NCBI GenBank assembly: GCA_003707065.3
Contig: PPXM03000002.1
Location: 682,001 to 746,000, forward strand
From: Trigonopsis variabilis
Lineage: Eukaryota; Ascomycota; Trigonopsidomycetes; Trigonopsidales; Trigonopsidaceae
Reading direction: 5' to 3'
Length of the DNA stretch: 64,000 nucleotides
Shown here: piece after piece, positions 53,074 to 64,000 of the stretch
Position numbering within the stretch: position 1 is the stretch's first letter
Layout of the letters: the number at the start of each line of letters is the position of its first letter
Position numbers and translations under genes: made by a program
The notes under the pieces: generated by a model
Told to the model about the DNA's origin: nothing
What the model saw: the letters and a program-made list of their open reading frames with translations, nothing else
The model's database searches: none

Positions 53074-53285
53074 GGTGATCTTGGTAATGTCGGAGTGAGA
53101 CAACACTGATGTCACCTTGGGGTTGTTCCCCGTCCAACGCTGCTTCTCAAACTACAGATCAATGAACCCAAATAAATTACTCCTATAAACTATATAATAC
53201 AAGAACTGACCTATACCAACAAAATAAATCATAATATATTGGAAATGGACGCAAGGATGAATTGCTACTTCCTCTGGCGACACGT

Positions 53286-55289
53286 CTAGGCAGGAATACC
53301 TTCATACTCTTTGTTAAGGAAGTTTCTGACGGCCTTTTTGCGCTTTCTGACACCCATTCTGGATCGCCTTCGGCTGAATTTGACTAACAGCCATAAGCAG
53401 AAGATGAAAAACACAATCAACGCCAGCACAAGTGGAACATAGATCGTGATACTTCTGGAATTTTGTACTGAGTAGGGGCATTGGCCGTTAACCCCACCAG
53501 ATACCCAGCAGTTATCAACAGAAAAACAGTTGATATCGATCCAAACATTCACATTTCCATATTTTTCTTGAATTGTCTGTCGCAAAGCAAGATTGTCGAT
53601 GGCATCATGTGGAACACTAAATATGTATTCTCCATCGTCGTCGTTACCGTCGTTATCGTCATTATCTTCCAGGCTTTTACAAGTAGTTTCCGCATCGAAA
53701 TAGGTAGCATTCTTTTTGCTCAGCGTCCAGCTATAAGGATTGGACGTGTTACGGCAGGCTACAGGCAATCGCTGATAACAATCAGTAGCAACCCAGCCTG
53801 TCGGAGTTAAAGCTCCGCATCTCATATTTGTGTCAGATACCGGTCTTGGTTCGGATGCTTTCCAGGACCATAATGAGCTTTGGACGATTGTCGATAGATC
53901 ATTGTAAGATGTATGGCTATCGTTCATTATCGGAGTGATACCGCAGGAAACAAGTCCTGCAACTTGAGTGGAATTTAAAGGATCTTGATAGTCGTCTCTT
54001 AGATAACGAAAAGATGTATAAATATCGCTGTTCAGAACTGTATCCAGATAAGTCGAGGGACTATAAAGACAACTGTTTGCCAGCGATGATGAGACAAAAT
54101 CAGTATGCATGTCTTGTTGAGAAAAAAAGGTGTAATTATCATCAATAATATCGTATGAATTTAAAGAACTCGTGCTGTCATTATATGAAATCAATAACCG
54201 GAGATATTTTTCGAAAATTAGCTGGTGGAATGTAGGCCAAAGACTATCAGTCGAGTTTCCCTGTAAGTCCTCAAGCTGTATGGTAGGGGTATAGAGAAAT
54301 GTTTGAAGAGGTGACACGATTTCGGTCAGATTGTCCAATGCGCCGTTATCGGAAGTAAAATGAGGATAGATGGATTCTAAATTGAGCTCAATGGTCATGA
54401 AAGTAGCCTTAGTATTGACATTGGTATCCGTCAACCATGTCGAAATTTGTTGAAATAAATACTTTGGGGTGACAGACGGACTGCACTCATAATCGACACC
54501 TCCAAATGATATTGTTTCTATTACTTCTCGTCTATTTAATCTTTCATTAGAGATTGATGATGAAGATGACACTCCAGAGGCTCCAGAATGACTGGCAGTA
54601 GACGACGCAGATGTCCCATGGCCGCTCGCCGAGAAAGACTGAAGGTTGAAGCGTGAAATCGAGGAAGGTGTGTGACTGTGTGAACTAGAAGAAAAAGATG
54701 ACTTAGTTGTTGAAGTCGTCGAAGTCGTCGAAGTCGTCGAGCTGGTTGTAGGTGATGTTGACTCCAAAGCAGCTAAGGGCGCTGGACGTTAATCATTATT
54801 CAAGAGCCTAAGAAACAAACCTGGACAGACTTGCCATCTTCCGGAATACTCATTCCAGTACAAGGTAATTGAAAGGACTGATAAACCATCGGATAGGAGG
54901 TTAACCAGTTGTTCGACTGTGCTCATGGTGTAACCATTCTGCTCAAAAAGGACCTGAGTGTCTAAGCCAGCAGAACTTTCAAGGTTGATAGTAACATTTG
55001 TAGCTATGTTTCGCTGACATAGTGCCGCTATCACGTACGATTCCGTCAGATTATCCACATCAAAAGAAGCATCCAGATCGGTGATCAGAGAATCCCTCCT
55101 CCAGACCATCAGTGACGAGACGTGATGACAGGTGCACTACCTATTGATGACACAGAACTCGCTTGTTTCGAAACGATTAAAGCGAAGTTGAGTCCAAACA
55201 GCAGGCTGTCTGTCCCTTAGATTTGTTGGCTTGGTGCTGTGTAACGCGGGTGGAAGCTGGACCGGGTCTGTCAGCAGATAGCCCCACAT
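53286..55289 (-). CDS. MTC6: Mtc6 membrane glycoprotein (maintenance of telomere capping 6)
   Basis: Fungal single-pass protein of unknown biochemical role, named from a yeast genetic screen. Two exons are firm (54821-55098 and 53286-54781, 39-nt GTTTGT intron). WNEYSGRWQVCP, NVWIDINCFSVDNCWVSGG, QCPYSVQ and the C-terminal EYEGIPA match Mtc6 closely. One transmembrane helix (ITIYVPLVLALIVFFIFCLW) precedes a basic tail. The luminal region has many N-x-S/T sites and a Ser/Thr-rich insert. A 42-nt intron (55099-55140) adds a first exon (55141-55289) beginning MWGYLLTDPVQLPPAL; all exons sum to a multiple of three, for 640 residues. The true start could lie further upstream, because a hydrophobic stretch just before this ATG would make a better signal peptide. 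Confidence 0.82.
54712..54738 (-). repeat. 9-bp tandem repeat (x3) coding Thr-Thr-Ser in MTC6
   Basis: Three perfect copies of GAAGTCGTC (plus strand), coding repeated Ser/Thr in the luminal O-glycosylation-prone insert of Mtc6. Copy number is likely to vary between strains. Confidence 0.85.
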
Positions 55290-55687
55290 CAAAAGAGCGA
55301 AGCTGGCAAAACCTAGAACTACAACAACCAGGATGAAAATGGAATATCATTTGAAATGCAGAAGCTAGGGTTTATTTAATCTACGGCCTGAATTGCTGCT
55401 TACTCAGTCCTTGGATAGTAACGGTATGCTGAGAGCACTGTAGCGTCCTTTTGCTGCCGATCACGCTTAAATCTTTGGCAATACTGACGTTATTCCCAGA
55501 TCATATGAAATGCAATGGATAAACCTAAACCCTGGACTTATGCAGATCGGGTCTTTGTAGTTGAGTCAACGTAGAGAGAGGACTTTTTGGTGCCAGCGTT
55601 GTCTCAGGTAGAGAGAAGCAGTTTGACGTTGACATGGCACGTCCCTTGTTCCCCTTATAGGCCCGGCTTAGACCTTCTTTGTTCTCC
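55290..55687. promoter_or_regulatory. Divergent promoter region, MTC6 / SEC62
   Basis: About 400 nt between divergent starts. A minus-strand hydrophobic open stretch at about 55290-55336 without ATG may be part of an upstream MTC6 exon. No other gene is seen. Confidence 0.4.
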
Positions 55688-56440
55688 ATGTCGACTCCAG
55701 CTGAGCCTGCGAAAGATCCTCAAGCAATAGCGATAGCTAATTTCCTTCGTCATGATAAACGATTAAAAGCTCGTCCGGGTATATTCAATTCCAAGTTGCA
55801 TGATTTTTTTCGAGGTGAGCTCATGATCCCCAGATCGATCTAATGACAAGTGAAACGCGCAATTCGAGCATTGTTAAGTGAAGACTATAAAAAAGCACAA
55901 GCCAAGCCCAATTCAGTTCTGCCTGTGATTGAAGATGAAAATCAGGCCCGGCTTGCGTTCAGTAAACTGCCGGCAGCTTTACTTGCTTTACGAGTAACCA
56001 AGATTAAATCGACTCCTGAAAATCCTCGCCCTAAAAGTGCACCCAATGGTGCACCTTTACTTCAATTGGTCAGGGAGCAAGAGATGGATCCCGACATGTA
56101 TTTCGTCTGGTTATATGAACCCTTCTCCATCAAGGCCGTCACCTATTCTGTTCTTACAGTGGTGATAATCTTGACCATCATCTTTTTCCCTCTCTGGCCG
56201 CAGAAAATGCGGGTCGGATCATGGTATCTTTGGATGAGCTTGGTCGGTCTCATAGCGGCCTTCTTCGGAATTGCCATAATTCGATTGATCTTGTTCATTA
56301 TAACCTACTTTGCCGTTCCGCCAGGTCTCTGGTTATTTCCCAATCTGTTTGAAGATGTTGGAGTCATTGAAAGTTTCATTCCTTTCTATGCTTGGAACGT
56401 CCCCAAAAAGAAGTCCAAATCCTCGAAAAAAAGTCAATAA
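55688..56440 (+). CDS. SEC62: ER translocon subunit Sec62
   Basis: Works with Sec61/Sec63 in post-translational import into the ER. Two exons (55688-55814 and 55851-56440, 36-nt intron) give 238 residues. The cytosolic N-terminus has KRLKARPGIFNSKLHDFFRV, with KRAIRALLS joined across the intron. Two transmembrane helices follow (VLTVVIILTIIFFPLWPQ and WMSLVGLIAAFFGIAIIRLI). The tail has the aromatic LWLFPNLFEDVGVIESFIP block and a Lys/Ser-rich end. All fit the family. Confidence 0.93.
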
Positions 56441-56753
56441 ATTACGTCTCATCTAACTACTTAACATGATGCTCTGTTCTATGAATTGTCTTCATCCCGT
56501 AGTTGTGTGTTCTGACATGCCCTCATGGTGACTTTTGATCGCACTCTATCAGATAATCTTAATACGCTCCTTTTTTAATTTATAGAACGGTCATTATAAG
56601 CCCATAGCATGCTGGTCCTTGATTCTGGAAAATCGGAACAGGACGAAGAGAGACAGCGGTTGACCCCCGCAATTACCCAATTTGGAAGTCATCCCCGATT
56701 ATTTCCTTGTCGACTCGAGTAACTCATTCACCGCTGCTGCTTTTTGTTCCAGC
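56441..56753. other. Spacer, SEC62 / L2HGDH
   Basis: About 313 nt, tail to head. It contains AT-rich sequence and the L2HGDH promoter. The L2HGDH frame is open upstream to a TTG at 56682 but has no ATG before 56754. Confidence 0.45.
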
Positions 56754-58032
56754 ATGGTCCAGAGAATCTTGAGAAATTCGCGGAGGAGTTTTTCTACTTC
56801 TCTGAGGCGGTCAACTGACTATTCTCATGTCGTCATTGGGGCCGGAGTAGTGGGACTGGCCGTCGCTGCTGAACTAGCCAAACGTCCTGGTACCTCAGTG
56901 TTATTGATTGAAAGACATTCTGAAATTGGAACCGAGACGTCTGCGAGGAATTCGGAGGTGATCCATGCCGGTATATACTATAAACCGGGATCGCTCAAAT
57001 CCCAGCTTTGTATTCGGGGAAAGCATCTTATTTACGAAGTCAGCGAAAAGTATGGAGTTGAAACTAAGAATTGTGGTAAGTTTGGCCTCACTAATAACGT
57101 TCTAAGTTTATCAGGGAAGTGGATCGTCGGCCAGAATGATAAAGAGATGGAGTATCTCGAGAAAGTCCATAAGAATTGTGAATCTCTAGGCGTATGGATG
57201 ATTGTGAGAGTCAAAGGCTAACTTCACTCTAGGTTCCGACAGAGTTTATTTCTTTAGATAAAGCCAAACTACTGGAGCCGGACGTCAAAGCTCATACGGT
57301 TTTGAACTCCCCCAGTACCGGGATCATGTCTGCTCATTCACTGATGACTTACTTACAAGGCCAGTTTGAAAACAATGGCGGTGATCTGGCCGTTGATACG
57401 TCTGTGATTGGACTGGAACGTAACTCTAATGAATTTTTGGTTAGAGCCAACTCGCAGGGTGAAGAGATCACTCTGTCAAGTGAAAATGTCGTGAACTCTG
57501 CCGGTCTCTCTGCCCCCGGTGTGTCTAATCTCCTTCTGCCAAAGGAACATCATGTCACTCCTTATTACGCCAAAGGTAGCTATTTTGCCTATGGGTTTTC
57601 TAAGCCGAAAACTAGTCGATTGGTACGTGAACTGTCTAACTCATCATACTAACTTGCAAGATCTATCCTGTGCCTTCTGGAACTGGTGGATTGGGAACAC
57701 ATTTGACGCTGGATTTAGGAGGGCGGATAAAATTCGGTCCCAATGTTGAATGGGTTGACTCTCCTAATGATTTGAAACCTTCAATTTCCACTTTAGATGA
57801 GTCTTACGAGGAAATCACCAGTTACCTTCCTGGGGTTCGAAAGGAGGGGTTGACTGCTGATTATGCTGGAATCCGACCCAAAATCGTGGGTCCCGGAGAA
57901 CCGGCTGCTGATTTTTACATCAAAGAAGAGCAAGGATTTCCGGGATTTGTCAATCTTTTGGGAATTGAAAGCCCCGGCTTGACTTCATCTATGGCCATTG
58001 GAGAATACGTTGCAGATATATATTTCAAATAG
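56754..58032 (+). CDS. Mitochondrial L-2-hydroxyglutarate dehydrogenase
   Basis: FAD enzyme that oxidises L-2-hydroxyglutarate to 2-oxoglutarate, a metabolite-repair step. Four exons (56754-57075, 57115-57191, 57233-57622, 57661-58032; introns 39, 41 and 38 nt) give 386 residues. The N-terminus MVQRILRNSRRSFSTSLRRS is a clear mitochondrial presequence. The FAD loop follows as VVIGAGVVGLAVAAELAKR. Then come ARNSEVIHAGIYYKPGSLK, the PSTGIMSAHSL block, GTGGLGTHLTLDLGG and GFVNLLGIESPGLTSSMAIG. It converges on ARH1, with 44 nt between stops. A related FAD-dependent oxidoreductase cannot be fully excluded. Confidence 0.9.
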
Positions 58033-58076
58033 ACGAATAGATTTCTATGTACAGAGGAAAAATAGTCTTGTTCGTA

Positions 58077-59537
58077 TCATTTCACCAGCTCCAACATTTC
58101 ATCAACATCCGTTATTTTCTCTCGAGGTTTACCTAATGCCTTACCACGTTCTTGTTCGATTTGGTCGATCTTCAGCCAGTCATCCCATGTCGTATAAGGG
58201 ACCTTTATACTTTCTTTAACTCCATCGAATCCAGGTTTCGGGGAAATGTCTTTCCCTTTGAAGTCTTCCTCTATGGAGGCAACTGTATCCAACGCATCCA
58301 TCAAAGTGTTTGCAATTTTTCCTTGCGGGCCTGTTTTCACCCAACCACTAGTGTACCATCCCTCCACCGGTTTTAAATTTTTATCTACGGCTCTTCCTCG
58401 CTGATTGGCGATGATGCTTTTGCCGCGCCAGAAGTCCAACCCTACATCCGTGGCACCAGGGAGTTGGATACTTTTGAATCCAATGCTTTCAAACACCGCG
58501 TCAGTATTGACACTGACTATCTTCCCCGTCGGCCGAGCTCTAGCTTTCCCAGTGACATCGTACTCGAGAGTGTTCCGCTCCATACGGACCGAAACAAGCT
58601 TGCCTTTGTCATTCACAAACTCAGTTGGACTCATCAGATAATCTAGCTGCCACGATTTAGACGCCTCGTCTAGAGGAGTGGATGCTCCGCCATCAAGAAC
58701 CTGTAGCAATCGTCGGATCGGACGTTTAAGAGCCGGCCCAAAGGGTCGCAAAGGAGAAATCAAATCTTCATTGACAGGTAGGAACCCCACTCCGGGCAGA
58801 GTCAGCAACTCTCGCAACTCCTTAGTATTGAACGCACTTTGAACGGGTCCTCGCCTTCCCGACACTCGTACATGTTTAACTCTGCTTCTATTCAGCTCCT
58901 CTAGTGCCGCTTCGCTGATATCGGTATGCCTCAGCGCATCTACTGGGGTCAGCAGCATCCGGGCCACGTCCATCGAGACATTGCCTTGTCCAATGACCGT
59001 AACCTCTTCAATTGAGCTCAGTTCAATCTTGAAATCGGAAAATTGGGGATCCCCATTGTACCATCCGATGAATTCCTGAGCCGAGAATACGTTCGAACTG
59101 TCTTCCCCAGGAATCCCAAGCTTTTTTGATAAACTAGCACCATAAGATAGAACCGTCCCGTGATAATTCTGTTTGAGATCCTTTAAGCTAATGTCTTTGC
59201 CAACTGTGAGGTTCCCCAAAAAGCGAATTCGGTGACTCGGAAATAACGCCCTGAATGTGTCTTCGCAGTTCTATCGCATTAGCTAGATCTTCGCCAACAT
59301 TGGACCTACCTTCACCTCAGGATGGTCTGGAGCGACGCCATATCGTGACAAACCAAATGGAACTGGGAACCTCTCATAGACGTCGACTCTACATTCTGGT
59401 ATCTTTTTCAGCAGATAATCGGCAGTATAAAATCCAGCAGGACCAGAACCAACAATTGCAAAGTTGATATTTGGCGCTGCATGGTCATGTATTGTTCTAT
59501 AACCAATAGAGCTCCTTAGAATCCTCTGCCTAAGCAT
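58077..59537 (-). CDS. ARH1: Mitochondrial NADPH:adrenodoxin reductase Arh1
   Basis: Passes electrons from NADPH to mitochondrial ferredoxin for Fe-S cluster and heme A synthesis. Two exons (59310-59537 and 58077-59270, 39-nt intron) give 473 residues. Motifs are the FAD loop FAIVGSGPAGFYTADYLLK, GLSRYGVAPDHPEVKNCEDT across the junction, the NADPH loop VIGQGNVSMDVARMLL, and RRGPVQSAFNTKELRE. GWYTSGWVKTGPQGKIANT lies near the end. The chosen start gives MLRQRILRSSIGYRTIH, a typical presequence; an in-frame ATG at 59681 would add 48 residues with more acidic residues. Confidence 0.94.
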
Positions 59538-59943
59538 GCTCAGTATGGCAGAGTCACCGTGGACCTTTGGGAACGTTACGCTCGATAGTCTCTTACTGAG
59601 CCTGTAACGATGAGTCAACTGACAAGATCGATGGCTGCTAGACTCGATGTCCTTTCTTTTTGTTTCATATGTTTTGTTCATTAAATTCTTGTCCTTGTAA
59701 GATGATCTGGTCTAAAACGAAGTGGCTATGAAAGAGATTCGACAGCACAAAACCTGTTCTAGGAATTTTGTACCGACAGATTTTGTACCTCTGAAAAACA
59801 AACAAAACAAGAAAATGTCTTGCTGGTTTACCAATTGGTCTTCCTTTCGATTATTTCACCGTGTCGTCGTATTTTCGGTTTACGTATATTTTGTAGCTGC
59901 TGCCCATCTCAGCGTTACTCAATTTATATAGCTCGATGACTTC
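59538..59943. promoter_or_regulatory. Divergent promoter region, ARH1 / METTL16
   Basis: About 406 nt if ARH1 starts at 59537. Part may code the N-terminal extension of ARH1 (ATG at 59681). A plus-strand frame of 69 codons (59722-59931) here looks like chance. Confidence 0.4.
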
Positions 59944-61397
59944 ATGCACCCAAGAAATCCTTATCAACACGTCGATTTCCTTGATCTAGCAAAGAGGTAT
60001 CCTCAGTTAGGAAGATTGTATGACATGTTAATAATTCCAGCTAACATCAGCATCGATACCCGAGGTAGAATTGACTTCCATGACCCTGAAGCTTCTTAGT
60101 AAACACATCATTCTGGTTCTTTTCTGATCCCTAGTGAGCTCATGCGAGCATGTTTACTATTGGACTCTGATTTGGACGTTCAATTTCCGCTAGACCATCT
60201 CTGCCCAAGAGTATGCGGGTGGTTTTCATAGCAAAGGCTAACCATGAGATCCCCAACCGCTACAACTACATCTTGTGGATCCAAGATCTTCTCGAACCGC
60301 TGGGAAGTCAGCCCAATGTGATTGGTCTCGACATGTAGGTTGACTAGTTTGCTATTTTAACTTTAGCGGGACAGGAGCCTCTTGTATCTATCCGTTGTTG
60401 GCTTGTCGTCTTGAACTCAGCTGGTCCTTCATTGCTACTGGTAAGATGGTCTGCTGAACAGGGTCTTACGGAGAGATATTAGCGAACAATCCTTATTGTA
60501 TGCTCGGAAGAATGTGTCGAGAAACCATCTCGAAAATCGAATTAAGGTCATCCAGGTCGATTCCTGTGCATCTTTTTTCGATCTCGAACAATTCGGTATT
60601 GATGAGTACGTATATTTTTCACTAAGCTGACTTTCAGACTGACCTTCACTATGTGTAACCCGCCTTTCTACAGAAATGCTGAAGAAATACAAAAAAGCAA
60701 CAAGTCATTGGGTCCAAAAAGCGCGACGAATGCAACGGAGAATGAACTAATAACCAGCGGAGGAGAGGAGGTGTTTATTTCAAAGATGATAGATGATAGC
60801 TTATTCGTCAAGGATAAAGTCATCTGGTTTACTTCTATGTGCGGAAAACTCGAAACTGTGGAAACAATTGTTAAAAAACTTCAAAGTCATAGCATCTCGA
60901 ACTATGCCCTGACTGAGTTCATCCAAGGTGGCCATACCAGACGGTGGGCCGTCGGATGGAGCTTTAGCGACTTCATACCTCTACCATCTGCAACCCGAGT
61001 ATCATCGAAGTCCCTTCGAAAGTACAATCCACCTTCAGGAGAAAGGAGCATTAGAACAGATCTTAATTACCAGCAATGGGAGAATAAACTTCTTTCTCTT
61101 CTCCATGATTACCCTTTGATAACATTTGAGAAGTCTGTGGGAAGCGAGAATAATCCGATTCAAGCTGAGTCCGTTCAGAATAATGTGTCTTTTTATACGC
61201 TAACGTGTCCAGGGAACGTCTGGAACCGAACTGCGCGGCGCAAAATATTGAAGCGACACTGCGATGACCCCCAGGCGACGTTCATATTCAGAATTTTCTA
61301 TCAAGATCACACATGCTTCCTTCGGACGATCAAATGCAGTGATTTTTTGGTTATGGAAAGCCTTTACAATACCATCGAAAAGCAATTGCGATCATGA
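59944..61397 (+). CDS. METTL16-type U6 snRNA m6A methyltransferase
   Basis: Methylates A43 (or its equivalent) of U6 snRNA in the ACAGA-box region; the fission-yeast homologue influences 5' splice-site choice. Six exons (59944-60098, 60135-60210, 60249-60334, 60367-60440, 60476-60605, 60638-61397) give 426 residues. Motifs are MHPRNPY, NRYNYILWIQDLLEP, the SAM-binding IGTGASCIYPLL (across a junction), ARKNVSRNHLENRIKV, the catalytic MCNPPFY and FIQGGHTRRWAVGWSF. All five introns are 32-38 nt, and the sum of exons is in frame. The last exon extends past the methyltransferase core with a vertebrate-conserved-region-like C-terminus. Its stop overlaps the stop of the convergent ATPase by 6 nt. 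Confidence 0.93.
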
Positions 61398-63660
61398 TGC
61401 GCCAGTCGAAGCAAGTACTTTGAAGGCCCCATGCTGGGAAGCAATGGCTTCCTGTTTGTCACGGAAAGCACCCGGACTATATGTTAGACCCATTTGCTCT
61501 GTTTTCTTACCTTCTATCCGTCAAGGCGTTAAGCTCTTTGTCTGTCAGGATTTCATCGCCCTTTTGTTTGATGGTAATTTGATTGACATCTTCAGAGTTC
61601 AAGATCTTTTCCAGATCTTTAATTTCGTTCTCTTTAGCTGATTCAGATTGGTTATCTAAGACTGACACGAATTTGCCTTTCTGAATCACAATTCGCTCTA
61701 GCCGACGCTTGCTGTCTGCTTTCAATAATAACATTTGCTCCACGGTATTTGCGGTAGCAAGTCTATATACTATAACGGGCTTGGTCTGTCCGATTCTATG
61801 AACTCGGTCCATTGCTTGAAGGTCTTGTTGGGGATTCCAGTCACTGTCAAATAAAACTACTGTGTCAGCAGCTGTTAAGTTGAGCCCAAGACCACCTGCT
61901 CTTGTCGACAGCAGGAATATTTTATAGTCACTATCCGCCTCAAATGTGTCTATTTGTTGTTGGCGCTCCTCTTGAGGCATTGATCCATCTATCCTGCAGG
62001 CCTTCCAGTCACGAAGAATTGTCCAGTCTTCTAGCAGGTCAAGCATTTTCGTGAACTGGCTGAAAATTAGAGTTTTGTTTCCACCGGCTAATAATTTAGG
62101 CATTAGACGGTCCATCAACAGCATCTTTCCTGAATCATTAACGATTCGCTCATCTACTTGTTCGTCACTCGTCCATGGAAAATAGAATAAATAAGGTGAA
62201 TCGCAAGCCAGACGTAATTGCATGATCCTATTCTGAAGGTGTTTTCTTTCTATTTGTGCCTCCATCTCCTCCCTATCTTCTAGGTCTCCTCTCTTTGCTT
62301 TTTTGCCTCTCGATCTGATCAATTGTTCGGTAATGAACTCTCTACATTTACCGTCCAAAATGGCTTTGTAAAGATCCACCTGTAGTTTAGTCAATGGAGC
62401 ATAGAGGCAGTATTCTCTTTTCGGGGGTAAAGAGTATTCCACGTCGTCCTTAACACGCCTCAGTAAAAATGGCTTCAAAATAGCGTGTAGATTGGATATT
62501 AGTTTGTTGCTAGTCTCTGCATCAAGGATTCGTTTATGACCTTCTTTACTTCCAATATCATCAAAATCAAACCAACTTTGGAAAAGTGCTAGATCGGAGA
62601 AGATGTCAGGAAGAAGAAAATTGAGCAGAGACCAGAGTTCTGCTAAATTGTTCTGTAAAGGGGTGCCTGTCAGTAGTAGCCTGTTCGCTGACGGATATCT
62701 CTTCAGTTCTTGAATCAGTCGACAGTTGAGGTTCTTTAATCGATGGCCTTCATCAATGATCAGGTATCTCCAATGATACTTTGATAGATATCTCTTGTCC
62801 GTGATAATCATCTCATAACTTGTCACAACTACATCTACCTTTACAGGCTTGAGAAATTTTCTCCTGAGAACAGCCCTTTCCTGAGGAGTACCATGATATA
62901 AAACAGTGCTTATTTTAGGAGCGAATTTGCGGAACTCATTAATCCAGCCACTTATAACAGATAAAGGCCCCACAATCAAAAAGGGTCCTTTCACGTCGCG
63001 CTCTAATAAATAAGCTATGAAGGCTATGCATTGGAGCGTTTTTCCTAGGCCCATTTCATCAGCTAAAATTCCATTTAGCCCATTTTCGTATAACGATGCC
63101 ATCCATTCGACGCCCGCCATTTGATAGTCTCGTAGTTTACCTCCACTGACTAGTTTTGGTTGTTCTAGGATTACTTTAGGCCTCACAGGAACCTTTTGGT
63201 TCTCGCTATCGGTGTCGTTCTGGTCTGCTAGAGCTTGACGAGTATTAGCCGGTCCATCCAATTCCTTTGGTTTCTTTATTTAGCGGTCTATTTTCATGTC
63301 AAGCTCACCTTTGAAGGGAAAAAATCTTTAATATTACTGTTCTTTCTCTTTTTCTTAGGACTTTTCGATGGTAATGTCTTCTGGTCCTTGGTATCCTTTT
63401 TATCGTCTTCCTTTTCAAACTTCTTATCCACTTTTTGGCTCTCGCGCAGCCTCTCAGCTAAAATTGAGGAATATATCTTGGACTTTTGAATTAAAAATTG
63501 TAATCGAGCCAGTTTCCTCTCATCTTCGAGGTTCTTGAAAGCCTCTTCACCCTGGGTCTTAGTAAAACAAGATCAACCTATCCCATACATGGATCGACGA
63601 CACTGGAGTAGGAGAAGCCGGAGTCTCAGATCTCACATCAGAGGGTGGAGATGAAGACAT
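61392..63660 (-). CDS. SNF2-family chromatin remodeler, LSH/Irc5 type
   Basis: ATP-dependent nucleosome remodeler related to HELLS/DDM1 and yeast Irc5, which act in DNA methylation, cohesin loading and recombination. Four exons (63589-63660, 63309-63557, 61511-63264, 61392-61476; introns 31, 44 and 34 nt) give 719 residues. The helicase core shows LRDYQMAGVEWMASLYENG, the Walker A DEMGLGKTLQ, the DEGH box in LIIDEGHRLKNL, LLTGTPLQNN, STRAGGLGLNLTAADTV and DRVHRIGQTKPV. The N-terminal exon 2 has the LARLQFLIQKSKIYSSIL helix and a basic KSPKKKRKNS stretch. The last exon (SPGAFRDKQEA, FKVLAS) restores the normal C-terminus, which the unspliced frame lacks. Confidence 0.92.
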
Positions 63661-63818
63661 GACAGCCTGATGGGCTTAAATGAAGCGCGTCAATGAAACG
63701 TCACACGCGCTTGGGAGAGATGGGCGCAACGAGATCATGGGAATATGTCACAAGCTACGAGATAAAGACTAATTTCATAAGTTCATTCGTTTACTATCCT
63801 GTATACATGAGAGAAGAC

Positions 63819-64000
63819 TTATTTCTTCAGAGCAGCCACCTTTTCCGTAAGTTCAGGGACAATTTGGTATAGATCTCCCACGAGGCCGTAATCGGCAATC
63901 TGGAAAATAGGAGCATCAGCGTCTTTGTTGATGGCAACAATGATTTTAGAATCCTTCATTCCAGCCAAATGCTGGATGGCTCCACTGATTCCGACAGCAA
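63819..64000 (-). CDS. Electron transfer flavoprotein alpha subunit, 3' part
   Basis: C-terminal 60 codons of mitochondrial ETF alpha, which carries electrons from acyl-CoA dehydrogenases to ETF-QO. The visible part includes the flavin-binding [40 protein letters not shown] and the end [16 protein letters not shown]. The gene continues beyond the window edge. It is on the minus strand, so this is its 3' end. Confidence 0.93.
   Translation of the reverse strand, partial: AVGISGAIQHLAGMKDSKIIVAINKDADAPIFQIADYGLVGDLYQIVPELTEKVAALKK

Noticed and set aside
59722-59931. 69-codon plus-strand frame upstream of METTL16
   Set aside because: Lies within a divergent promoter, aromatic-rich random composition, no recognisable motif.

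Overview
This window is nuclear DNA of a fungus. Fungal hallmarks are an Aur1-type inositol phosphorylceramide synthase, an Ash1-like GATA zinc finger, fungal histone deacetylase Hos3, Mtc6, Rsa3, a Snf1-kinase beta subunit and a saccharopine dehydrogenase of the alpha-aminoadipate pathway. It is not a Saccharomyces-type yeast: it has a respiratory complex I subunit (GRIM-19/NDUFA13), METTL16, an LSH/Irc5-type remodeler, L-2-hydroxyglutarate dehydrogenase, and introns in 26 of its genes. I cannot name the genus. Genes are dense, on both strands and mostly single-copy housekeeping genes. I recognise 40 protein-coding genes, the last cut by the window end. I see no rRNA, convincing tRNA, transposon, virus-like element or CRISPR array.

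Layout. 1-11 kb: AUR1, SDC1/Dpy-30, OGG1, HOS3, POF1, an unidentified probable mitochondrial protein, MYG1, QCR7. 11-19 kb: an AIM34-like SAP protein, a mitochondrial NAD carrier, a small membrane protein overlapping the end of TRAPPC13, a 1.3-kb gene-poor stretch, an Ash1-like GATA factor, RPS13. 19-31 kb: a tandem pair of glutathione transferases, a voltage-sensor-like four-helix protein, BNA1, SUA5, PMR1, COG4, NDUFA13. 31-45 kb: a GH5 glucosidase (EGCrP2/Egh1 type), SKI3, a mitochondrial carrier, CBF5, a Derlin, LYS9, the Snf1 beta subunit. 45-64 kb: RSA3, a thioredoxin-fold protein lacking the usual cysteine, dynactin p150, alpha-SNAP, MTC6, SEC62, L2HGDH, ARH1, METTL16, the LSH/Irc5 ATPase and the 3' end of the ETF alpha subunit.

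The most unusual general property is intron size. I placed 59 introns by homology and reading frame. All but one are 29-44 nt; the exception is a 65-nt intron in RPS13. In every multi-exon gene I summed, the predicted exons add to a multiple of three. Two introns (PMR1 and the carrier at 38.1-39.2 kb) need a GC-AG boundary with the same donor, GCAAGT. Several first exons are only 4, 8 or 12 coding nucleotides.

The genes do not form a pathway cluster. Themes recur (secretory pathway: COG4, TRAPPC13, PMR1, SEC62, alpha-SNAP, Derlin; mitochondria: QCR7, NDUFA13, ARH1, L2HGDH, ETFA, two carriers; RNA and ribosome: CBF5, RSA3, RPS13, SKI3, METTL16), but they look like ordinary fungal gene order. 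I found no evidence for a new defence, mobile or biosynthetic system. The best leads are the intron architecture, a same-strand CDS overlap at 14.3 kb, the voltage-sensor-only protein, the cysteine-less peroxiredoxin-like protein and paired hairpins at 6.85-6.96 kb.
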